Source: Miscanthus floridulus (Eukaryota > Streptophyta > Magnoliopsida > Poales > Poaceae). Taken from it: DNA of 64,000 nt. The notes beneath the pieces were generated by a model. It worked only from the letters and a program-made list of their open reading frames with translations. It ran no database searches and had not been told where the DNA came from. Made by a program: the position numbers and the translations under genes. This document shows, piece by piece, positions 55,094 through 64,000 of the stretch (positions are counted from its first letter, which is position 1; each line of letters starts with the position of its first letter). Location of the stretch: positions 15,587,100 to 15,651,099 of the forward strand of contig NC_089581.1 of the NCBI RefSeq assembly GCF_019320115.1. The letters run 5' to 3'.

Positions 55094-57941
55094 ATGTTTG
55101 AGGATATGGAAGAAGAATTGGAATGGTTTGATGAACCTCTTAGCTTCAGCGACCTTTGTGTCCGTTTGAATATAAAGTTTGACGGTGATTTCACACTAAA
55201 GGGAAGGTTTGATACTAGGAAGACTAGGGCACGCTATGTCCTCATGCCCTTACGTGACCCTGCTCACTGGTCCCGCTATACTAGGGTTCTCCAAGGTTCC
55301 AATGTGCCTATGGCTGAGGTGGTGGTGGAGAATGGGTACATGATGCATGGTGTTTAGGACGGCCTGTCCATTGATGGTTTTGGAGGCAATGAAAAAGAAT
55401 TAGGGGTCGAAGGAGAAGCAACTCAGGATAACATGGATTTGGACGGTCAGTTAACGCAGGAGCAGTTTCATTCAACTGTAGTAGGTTGTATAAGCAATGA
55501 CTTCGATGTGAATGAGTTCGAACGGAAAGAGGAGGAGCAGGAGGAGGAGGACAGGATCGATGATGTAGTTAGCAGTGATTCAGACAATTCTGATGATGAC
55601 CAAGGTGGTACAGATGCTATGGCAACAACGGCTGATGCCATGCCAGTACCGGTACATATTATTCCATTACCAGTACCAACTGAGGTTTTGCAAGGTGTCC
55701 ATGCTCAGGGTAGACTAGTCACAGATTTAGCTACAGATGATATCCCCTATGATTCATGGGCCAGAATTAGCGAAGCGCAGCAGTATGTTCTATCACCACC
55801 TTACACAGCGATTGAGCTTGAGAAACTAAGTTCCAAGAACATACCTTTCAGGGGTGTTTCGAACTATAGGGTTGTCAGCATGACGGATATGGCAGTTTGT
55901 GATACATGTCTCCAGATGTGTAGGAATTCATTGTATAACCATGAGACAGAAACCCTTTGGAAGGGGATGATATTCAACACAATGTCAAAGATGAAACTCT
56001 TCCTTCAGGACTATGTTGTGTACCACCATAGACCGTACACCGTCACTCATTCAGACCAGAAGTTGAGGTATCACTTGATATGCAAAAACGGTTGTCTATG
56101 GAGGTTAAATACATGAAGGAGACAGAGTGATGGCAAGTGGAGGATAACTAAAGTTGTTGAACCCCACACTTGCCTAGACAATAGGGGGAAGAAAAATCAT
56201 CAGCAGCTCACTGCACGTTACCTTGCCCGTCGTATATTGGGGCTCATTGATGACAACAACGATATCTCGGTGTCTTCTTTACAACAGTCCATATCTGGAT
56301 TCGTTAGGTACGATGTGATATACGGAAAGGCTTGGCATGCTAAGCAAATTGCTCTGGAGATTCAATGGGGTACTTGAGAGGAAGCGTACAATAGGGTGCC
56401 CCGCATCTTATGTGCAATGTATTATTACAACACTGGCTTGAAATGGTTTGTGGACACCGGAGGGATATTTTTTCGGGACCCATTGAGGCATGTCCTGTAT
56501 CGTGTGTTCTGGTCGTTTGCATAAACGGAACATGCATTCTAGTTTTGTCGGCCAGTCATACTTGTTGATGGCATTTTTCTGACAGGAAAGTACATGGGCA
56601 CCTTGATGATGGCTGCTGCTGTTGATCCTAAGGACCAGATAGTACCCATGGCATTTGCTTTGGCAGAGGGAGAGAACAATGAATTTTGGTCATGGTTCAT
56701 GCGGCTTCTACGTGTGCAAGTGCTTGGCCCAACTCGCACTATACGTTTGATCTCCGACCGTCACACAGGGCTTCTTAATGCTGCAGCTAAGCATATAAAT
56801 GGGTTCTCGCCTCTAGTACATAGATGGTGCATGAGACACTTTGTCGCTAGTTTCTGGCGGTGTTAGCAGAAGCAGGAGGTATGTGACAAGGTAAAGGCTC
56901 TAAGTTGTGTACGTACAGAGCACCAGTTCAAAGAGACAAAGAGAGAACTAGATAAGATGGTAAATGCAGCGGGAAAGGCCTGGTTAGAGGCGCAGATGGA
57001 ACATAAGGCTCAGTGGGCGTTAGCATATGACGAGAGGGGTTTCAGGTATGGCATCATGACCACTAACTCCTCGGAGTCCTTCAACCATGTATTCATCAGA
57101 GTTCAATCATTGTTTGTGTCTGGAATTATTGAGTTCTCCTTTCATAAGTGCAACGAATATTTTGTGAAGAGGTGGGAGCTTGCACAGAGGAATATAGCTG
57201 AGCAGGGGCGTTTTGGCAAGGCCGGAGCTGAACATTTAAAGGAGGCCGAGGAATTGGCCAAGCAGCACACTGCCGAGCCGTATGGACCTCGCCGCCATAT
57301 CTTTAGTGTATGGGGTAAGGGTGACACAAGCCTAGGCGGTGAACGTTATGGTGGACGAAACTACCGAGTTGATCTTGAAAAGGTAGAGTGCAGTTGCAAC
57401 GTCTCTCAGATCATGCATGCCCCTTGCTCTCATATGATCATGACCTGCAGGGTTCGCGGGTACAACTATGAGGATCTGCCATATATGTCACCTTTGTATC
57501 TCCGTTCGAACACCGTTAGTATTTGGGAGATGAGCTTCGAGCCATACCTGGACCCAACACAGTGCCCACCTTATAATGGTTATGACTACGTGTCGTATCT
57601 GGATCTAATGAAGGTAGGGAAGGGTAGGAGGAAGAAGAAATAACTGAAGGGGGATATGGACGCTATGAGAGGGTACGACGAAGACATGTATGGCGGGAGA
57701 GACTTCAACAAGACCCATGGCAGGAATCTTTGCTCCGTTTGTAAACAATCTGGCCACAAGGCTAGTCGGCATAGAAGACAGCAGGTGATTTCATATTGTG
57801 TTCGTATTGCATAACAAGTAGTTCAAATTTTGCAATGCTACATAATGTTACTCTGAAAATTGTTAATTTGAATACTCCAACCCTTTGTTTATCATTTTAT
57901 AACAGGATGGCCCCTCCCACGCCGCACCAGCTGGTCCCCCT
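55094..57941 (+). pseudogene. mudrA-type transposase (seven in-frame stops, no frameshift)
   Basis: A single frame from ATG at 55094 runs to 57643 and beyond. It is cut by stops at 55355, 56114, 56375, 56522, 56540, 56864 and 57641. The N-terminal acidic region precedes a MuDR DNA-binding domain (MKLFLQDYVVYHHRPYTV, YHLICKNGCLWRL, WRITKVVEPHTC). The catalytic domain has RPVILVDGIFLTGKY and LISDRHTGLLNA, which supply the two Asp residues of the DDE triad, and RWCMRHFVASF. The SWIM zinc finger is VECSCNVSQIMHAPCSHMI. A CCHC-like CSVCKQSGHKASRH follows after the last stop, then a short last exon near 57906-57941. The protein would bind the terminal repeats and cut the element out. The unbroken frame with only nonsense changes indicates fairly recent death. 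Confidence 0.9.
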
Positions 57942-58445
57942 TCTTGATGTGGAGTACGACGACCCCCTTCTTGTACCGGACGATGAGGTTCATTACGTCG
58001 TGGGACTTAGTTCATTACGTCCAACTTATGTCGAACGAATATTGTCGTCGAAAACTTGTAGACTCATAAACCAATGAAAATGTTGTATGGCAACTTATCG
58101 TCCATTTATTTGCTTCATGTTCGTTTTGTACAACACTTGTAGTTTTGTACAGCACCTCCGCCTGTAAGCACACCTCCGCTTGTAGTTCCATAGTTTTGTA
58201 TAGCACAGACGCGCCGTGGGCTATGGCGCGACAAATGATTACGTTTGTTTTAGAATTTTTTAACGCATGATACAAACAGATGTGATCACTTAAGATCGAT
58301 CATGGGTAAGCCGAGTACATCATACATGGATACAATACATCGTTAGTTCAAATGGAATATAAGACAACACAATAGAATTTCTACTACATGGTTACATTGA
58401 TCATTAATAAAGCATGGAACTAACAGACGGCGCAATCAAAAATCC

Positions 58446-60288
58446 TCAGTCAGAAACATACTGAGTAAGCAACTCATCGTCCGAGTACCAATCCTCAACC
58501 ACAACCCTGTTGCTGTGGCTAGGCTCACCTACGTTGCTCTGACCTACCTGTCGCCTATAGTAAGCGGCCTCCGCTTCATCTACGGCCGCTGTGGCCTAAG
58601 TGAAGAACCCGTCGTCGTCCTCCTCCACCTATAACCTCACCTCTGCTAGAGCGATGAGCTCACTCAGTCTGCTAGTGTTGTCCTCATCCTCCTTTGCCTG
58701 TAGGCCCACCTCTGCTAGAGCGATTAGCTCGCTCAGTCTGCCAGTGTCATCCTCATCCTCCTCCGCCTGCAAGCCCGCCTCTGCTATAGCAATTAGCTCA
58801 CTAAGTCTAGCAGTGTCGTCCTCATCCTCGTCCCCCTCATCAGACAACACAATCGGTGATTGAACGGTGCGACCAGCTCGCTTTCTGTGCTTATCTAACT
58901 TCTTTTCCTCGTACCTTGCACGAGCCACCTCTACAGCATGTTCCTTGCTGTATCCAATCCCTTCATGTATAAAATGCAATCAGTTAGCAACGTAATTATA
59001 TTACATTTACAATCAGGCAACGAAAATAGGCGTTCAAGCACTCACTGGCACATAATGCAGCAACATGCTCGTTTAAGACCTGCATCTGTACTCTTGTCTC
59101 CTCCCTTGCCTCCTTCCTTGCCCTCTCCTCCTCTAACATCATCCATCTCTCCAATCACCATTTGTTAAGCCCAACATCGATCGAGTTATAAATACCGCGC
59201 TGTCTAGCAAACTCACGCATCTTTTCTTTGTGATGTTTAACGAATAGGTTGACGTAGTCAGGTCCATATCCCCTCTTCCTTGCAAGTAGTTGCCTCTTCT
59301 TCAGTTCATCCAAGAACTTAGCTTGACCATCGTAACATTCCCACCTGCATTTCCTAGTGCTCTGTTCAAAAAAAATATTATATCATATATGTCTTAGCAA
59401 AAGAAACAAAATACGATTTTATGTTTACCACAAAAATAACGAACCTCTTCGTACTCAACCATATAACCGCAATAATGGCCTATTCCAAGCTCCGAAGGGA
59501 CTAGGTCATAGTTAGAATTAACACCACATTCGCACTTGACTAGTGGTGCTTTGTAAATTAACCTTTCTTTCTTCTTTTGTTTTGCTTTTGGAGGTTCTTC
59601 GGGCCATTTGTTCTTAGGACCATACAACCACTCCTTGAAATGACACTTCGCCATTAAATACATCTAAATAACGTGACATTAGTACATGACACATATAGCT
59701 CAACATTTCAACACATACACTTTGCACTTACTTCATGCTTGTTTGGACACACAAACTCCAATGTATTGTCAGGGTTTATCATGGCTCAGTCTCCGCAATG
59801 GCACAGAGGAGGTTCCTCAAGTTGTCTCACGGTTGCTAAGTGCTTCTCCTTAGCCATCATTGGGGGGGGTTAGGGGGAGGTGGAACCCACCGCTCGAAGT
59901 GCTCTCGTGGATGTCGCTCTCTCCACCAATCGTCGAAATGGAGGTACATAGGGTCAAACTTGTCTGCACCATCGATCCACTAAAAGAAAAAGCACCTCTC
60001 ATGGGCCTACACAACAAAAATTCAACAAAATATTAGTAACCTAGTAATACAAATGAAGAAGAAAAATATACAGAAACAATAACTTACATTAAAACGACTG
60101 CACGTGTAGAAGCAACGAGCCGCTGTGTCTGGATGTCTCGATTGAAATACGTCGGCCGGACGACCACAGTCATAATTAGGGACAGGGAGTTCAGGAGGGA
60201 CGGGGGCATCTTTGCTAGACTCGTCGGGGTACATTTCTCTAGGACGACCCCGTTTTCGCCATAACTGCTCCCGAAACATGTCTTCCAT
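58446..60288 (-). pseudogene. Triple GRF-type zinc-finger protein of the Mutator-like element (several stops)
   Basis: On the reverse strand, exons at 60088-60288, 59732-60006, 59445-59663, 59046-59361 and 58446-58960 have GT/AG borders. The start is MEDMFREQLWRKRGRPREMY. Three GRF-like fingers follow. The first has DCGRPADVFQSRHPDTAARC, CSRFNAHERCFFF and WIDG. The second has CHCGD, FVCPNKHE and CHFKEWLYGP. The third has CECGVNSNYD, GIGHYC and RKCRWECYDGQ. A charged helical region and three 23-residue acidic repeats end the protein near EDWYSDDELLTQYVSD. Stops replace FFF(Q)WID, CGD(R)A and NKW(R)LE, as C-to-T type changes. The role is unknown; GRF fingers bind nucleic acids in other proteins, so it may assist or regulate transposition. 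Confidence 0.72.
58642..58848 (-). repeat. 69-bp tandem repeat in the zinc-finger gene, three copies
   Basis: Each unit encodes 23 residues around SELIALAEVGLQAEEDEDD on the reverse strand. The repeat keeps the reading frame. Confidence 0.85.
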
Positions 60289-61158
60289 CTAATAAAACGG
60301 TTCAAATTAAACACCAATCAAAACAACGCAAATTAATGCAAAATGTAATCATTTGCAATGCAACTAAAATATTATAAACAATAATTATAGCAACAAAAAT
60401 ATACATGGCAAACATACTTCTAACTAAATAATTAACCTTAACATTGACAAACTCATACTAATATCTTCACCATAGTTCCCAAACATAATTTTCCTACTAA
60501 CCTTAACTCCCATTCATAATATCCTATCCACCATTCAAACAAAAATAAAATGTGCGTCATTACCTTGAACTAGGACGAGGAGGGAGGGAGGCGGCTGGGG
60601 AATGGAAGGGAAGGGAGGGAGGCGGCAATGGAGGGTCGGGCTGTCGCCGTTTGTGGCGCGGCGTGCTTGGATGAGCGGAGGCCGTTTCGCTGCTCGGGCA
60701 GCGGGACTGGCCGCGGCGGAGGTTATACCCGGCTCTGCCGCGCCACCAATTAGGGCGTGGCACTGCCGTGCCATGGATCAGGGCGCGACACTGCCGCACA
60801 AAGATCGATGGTGTGGCAGAGGCCTACCACGTCAGCGGCCAGCGCTTCCGGTCGTTGCCACGTCAGCCCTCTGTCGCGCCGCCATGCATGGCGCGGCATA
60901 GGCATTTGGCCGCGCCAGGGCAATAGGCGCGGCAAAAAGTGTTAGTTTAAAAAAACCGAGAGTGTTAGATTTAAAATTAAGTTCGAAAAAGTGTTAAAAT
61001 TAAAAAAAAATTCCCCATACTCAGAAGCGCCCCACGCACCCTCTCTCTCTGGCGAGCACCTCACCGCGCGGCCTCCTCCCCGCGCCTACGCCCCACCGGC
61101 TCCCCACACCCGCACCCGCACCCGCACCCGTGCCCCACCGCCTCCTCCGCGCGCGGCC

Positions 61159-61197
61159 ATGGTGGATGCGTCGCCGGCGACGGCGGATCCACGCCAG
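61159..61197 (+). CDS. Short first exon of an unidentified gene, copy 2 (fragment)
   Basis: ATG at 61159 within GCGGCCATGG opens 13 codons, MVDASPATADPRQ, ending CCAG|GTAGGC. The leader contains CCGCACC repeats (about 61105-61130). The intron start matches that of the minus-strand exon at 1823-1852. No following exon is found before 62150. The Mutator-like element ends 145 bp upstream, inside the presumed promoter. Confidence 0.45.
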
Positions 61198-62149
61198 GTA
61201 GGCCTCCTCCTCCAGGATCTGCTTTCTAGGGTTTCGACGAGCTCCCCCTTATCTTCTTCAATTCCGACGGGGTATAGAATGGCCGGCCGGGAGGAGGCAG
61301 GTAGGCCAGGCGGTGAGGATGGTCGATGGGCGGTTTAGGGGAGCTGGCGACGGCAAGGACAGTCGGCCTAGGTCGGGCGGGGGAGCTCTGGCCATGGTGG
61401 CGGCAGGGGGAGGGGAAGAACATGGCAACCGCGGAGCTCCGATGAAACCCTAGCTCGCCGCGACGGGGCGGCGGCGGCGCGAGGTTGCCAACTAAAAGCT
61501 GTTGTGAGGAGGTGTGCGCGCTTGAGGTCCAAATGCTAGACGCGCATGCTGTAGTAAAGTCCAAAAAATATTAAATTCACCAACTCTAGATCTAGAAAAT
61601 CCACAAATCTAGCTCAAGATTCATAGATTTGGAGTGGAGCCCTTGAATAGGTCCACCTTTCAAACCTCCCCTATGAGTCAACCCAATCGGGCCCCTCTGG
61701 CCGTATGGGCATTTTATTAGAGGCGTGATATACCAGTTTTAAAGCTTTTTTTTTTATTTCAATGTTCATATAACAAGTAGTACTAGTAATTAAGTTCTAT
61801 ACTAAATATCGTGCTGATATATAGCACGTGCAAAATGTCATAAATACAAGTGTACCGACGGATGGAGAAACCGTGCAAACCACAGGTCGACGTACTGTAG
61901 CGGAGTGCGTCATCTCCGAGAAGATAGCGCGTCTCTGCACTGTGCTGGTGTACACCATTTCCAGGTGATGATAGCGCTGCTCGGCTGCTGGATACGGATT
62001 ATAGCACATGCAAAATGCCACAACGACAGCGCTCCTGGGTTGATGGATTCTGTGGTCATGCTTCCTCACTAGTACTCCATAAAATAAAAAGAAGAAATAA
62101 ATAGGAGGACAAAGATATGGGCAGATACGTACTCCTTCCATCCCAGATT
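61198..62149. other. Intron-like remnant and spacer; no further exon seen
   Basis: The first 250 bp are homologous to the intron start after the copy-1 exon. Then comes AT-rich DNA and, at 61965-62070, the segment shared with 53430-53560. Confidence 0.45.
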
Positions 62150-64000
62150 ATGCCATTTCTGGAATTTCGGAGAGTCGAAGTGAAGCGCCTCCGGTCATCT
62201 GGGAACTCAAATATAATACAATACTAGTTTTCGGAGACTAGTAACATATTTATTATATTAGATAAGTCTCATTCTAGTAATCTCGATAAGCAGGGGCAAT
62301 GAAGACATGCCACGATTAGAAGTAATCAGAACATACTATAGATCCAATGGACCCAGAAACAAAAGGAATCATAGTCAAACATCCGACGGGTCCCAATGCC
62401 ATGGGCTTAGTTGGGTGTAGACACGACCTTACTCGAACGCAGCTTCGGGATTGAAGTCCAGATCTTCCTCTGTTCAACAAAGTAAGGGTGAGTACAAAGT
62501 ACTCAACAAGTCCAACCTTACCCTACGGAAAGGGATAACAGTACATGCATATAGATATATCAAGGATACGGCTTAGTTTTATTTGCATAAAGCTATCTTT
62601 AGACACATGTAGGGTTTCATTTCATAAATACCTTTGCAAAAGACACATATTTTCCATATATAAGAATAATTCTGAAAAGGAGGTTTGTCACAATTTTAAG
62701 TGCCGTTGAACACTCTGTTCCCACGACACATGTCTAGTAACCATTCATTTCTAAAATCACATATGCACTTAGGTTTCCACTCATCCCAACCCATCTAGTT
62801 GTTGAAACCAAACCATAACCCGTTCAAGACCGTGGACATGGCTATCTAGATAGATTTTACACTCTGCAGAGGTTATATATTTTCACCATAAGTAGGATAC
62901 CGTAACTTAACATCGTCGTGCAAGCACAGATCTATCAGAGCCATTATCCTCCATAGCTAAATACCGACGCTCACCACGGGCACACCAAGACAACAATATC
63001 ATAGTATAATCATTTACAGAGCTCATTACATTTCATACAATTCCTCAGTTTCCACATACATCTCTTAGTGTTCCGTTGCACACCTGCCTTCAGGTGATTG
63101 CCATACCAACTACGAGGATTTAGACTAAGCCTTGCAACATACGAGGTTGAGTGGTTGTACGATAAAATGAGTTAGGTGAGATGAATCATCAACTCAGTCC
63201 TTAATCGAGACAAGGCGGACATCTTCACGCTTAACCACAAAAGGTACAAGCCACAACACCACGGTATCCCACAAAAGGGATCTGATCCGCCCCATCTCTA
63301 GGGTAATCATCATATATAACTTGTTCATTAACCCCTTCACAATACCCACAACTTATCCTCACCAGTCACACAGTTTTCATTTAAAATCATTGTTTTTGAG
63401 AAATCATAGCGTTGAGTATTCATGAGGAGTACCAAGTCCTAAGCATACTAAAATAACAATATTTCGTCATAGCATAATATTTATTCCTAAGTTTGAGCAA
63501 GACGATCATCAGGTCATATCAATCCAAGGATGGGTATTCAAACCGATGTTAGCTAAGCAGCGAAAATACTTGATACGTATAATCATACATGCAATATTTA
63601 AAACGGCTTCTGCGGGTTAGTATTTAGAAATAGGATCAACATGCATCAAAGAGGATTAGATTGGATTTGCTTCCGTCGGCGTCCTCAGCAAACTCCTGCT
63701 GGTAGTTCGGATCCTCGGCGTCGAACTCGCGGTACTCGCCTCCAAACTCGTCTTGGCCTCTGAGATCGTCGTTCGCTTCCTCGGTCGCTCCATCGGCTAA
63801 CGACGCGCAAACAATCAAAACAGGCAATCAAGCACAAAAAAATATTCACATAAATTCAAATGAGCTCTAAAAATCATGAAATTTATATGTGAGATAGATC
63901 AGGATTTTAGATGAATTTAGGAAGAAGAATCTTTGGAATCGGAGGTCGGATGGAGGAGATATGGATTTCAGAAGGTGGCTATTCGTTTGGTCCAAAAAGA
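62150..64000 (-). mobile_element. Del/Tekay-type LTR, partial at window edge
   Basis: Blocks match the solo LTR at 41710-45255 in order and orientation. GGTGAGTACAAAGTACTC near 62488 corresponds to TGAGTACTCAATTGTACTC near 42239. GGCGTCGAACTCGCGGTACT near 63717 and TTTTAGATGAATTTAGGAAG near 63912 correspond to 43473 and 43575. The family is different but related. The left end is placed approximately, and the right end is outside the window. Confidence 0.6.

Larger units (their letters stand above)
54182..61013 (+). mobile_element. Mutator-like element, 6.8 kb, two convergent genes
   Basis: Terminal inverted repeats of roughly 280-300 bp begin GAATTTTTTTTAATTTTAAC on the left and mirror this on the right (ends at 61013). 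The target duplication CCCATACT is at 54174-54181 and 61014-61021; a ninth base differs. A GC-rich block (54470-54740) and an AT-rich TTAGTATAG repeat follow the left repeat. Next come the transposase gene (55094-57941, plus) and a zinc-finger gene (58446-60288, minus). The convergent layout resembles maize MuDR, though the second gene is unrelated to what I know of mudrB. Both genes have stops, so the copy is dead. It landed just upstream of the first exon at 61159. Confidence 0.92.

Noticed and set aside
62130..62152. Stowaway-like end CTCCTTCCATCCCAGATTAT
   Set aside because: Only one end is visible before LTR sequence begins; not enough to call an element.

Overview
This is nuclear plant DNA, almost certainly from a grass and probably a panicoid (sugarcane, sorghum, Miscanthus or maize relatives). 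The evidence is intron-split family-1 UDP-glycosyltransferase genes, GC-rich coding exons in AT-rich spacers, grass-type MITEs, and nested LTR retrotransposons of the Tat, Athila-like, SIRE-like and Del/Tekay types. Species cannot be named from the sequence alone. There are no bacterial-type operons, rRNA genes or CRISPR arrays.

The host gene content is small. Three UGT83A-like glycosyltransferase genes lie on the minus strand: one cut by the left edge (1-220), one complete (21331-23039) and one complete (47236-48998). They look like a tandem array pushed apart by transposons. Between the first two is a plus-strand mosaic of gene fragments (about 2160-6909). It holds a leader-like exon, an unassigned membrane exon, one exon of the SRP-receptor alpha G domain, and five in-phase exons from the N-terminal third of an NRAMP metal transporter. 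A short first exon with its intron start occurs at both ends of the window, at 1823-1852 (minus) and 61159-61197 (plus); neither copy has visible downstream exons.

Mobile DNA dominates. (1) 7557-19859 is a complete, young Ty3/Gypsy Tat-lineage element with LTRs of 758 bp differing at 9 sites and a 5-bp target duplication. It carries gag-protease, RT with two RNase H domains, integrase, and on the opposite strand a six-exon plant-mobile-domain gene with its own TATA box. (2) 24062-45573 is an old, pol-less Athila-like element. It contains a pol-less SIRE-type Copia element (25921-38794), which contains a small LTR element (from 30198), which contains a 2.3-kb solo LTR (32671-34991). A separate Del/Tekay solo LTR (41710-45255) sits in the outer 3' LTR. 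(3) 54182-61013 is a complete-length Mutator-like element with long inverted repeats, a mudrA-type transposase gene and a convergent second gene encoding three GRF-like zinc fingers. (4) Several MITEs and one SINE carry clear target duplications.

The most unusual signal is a short word, GCCGAT or its complement ATCGGC, repeated roughly 79 times through the Tat element. It appears on both strands, in the LTRs, in sense and antisense exons, and in introns, against roughly ten in the other 52 kb. Together with the antisense intron-containing PMD gene, this suggests an element-specific DNA recognition system. Other points of interest are a TAATG stop/start overlap between gag-pro and RT, decay of both large autonomous elements almost only by C-to-T type nonsense changes, a 1.25-kb filler duplication at a broken LTR, and a stop-free 81-nt intron inside the PSPG box of the middle UGT gene.
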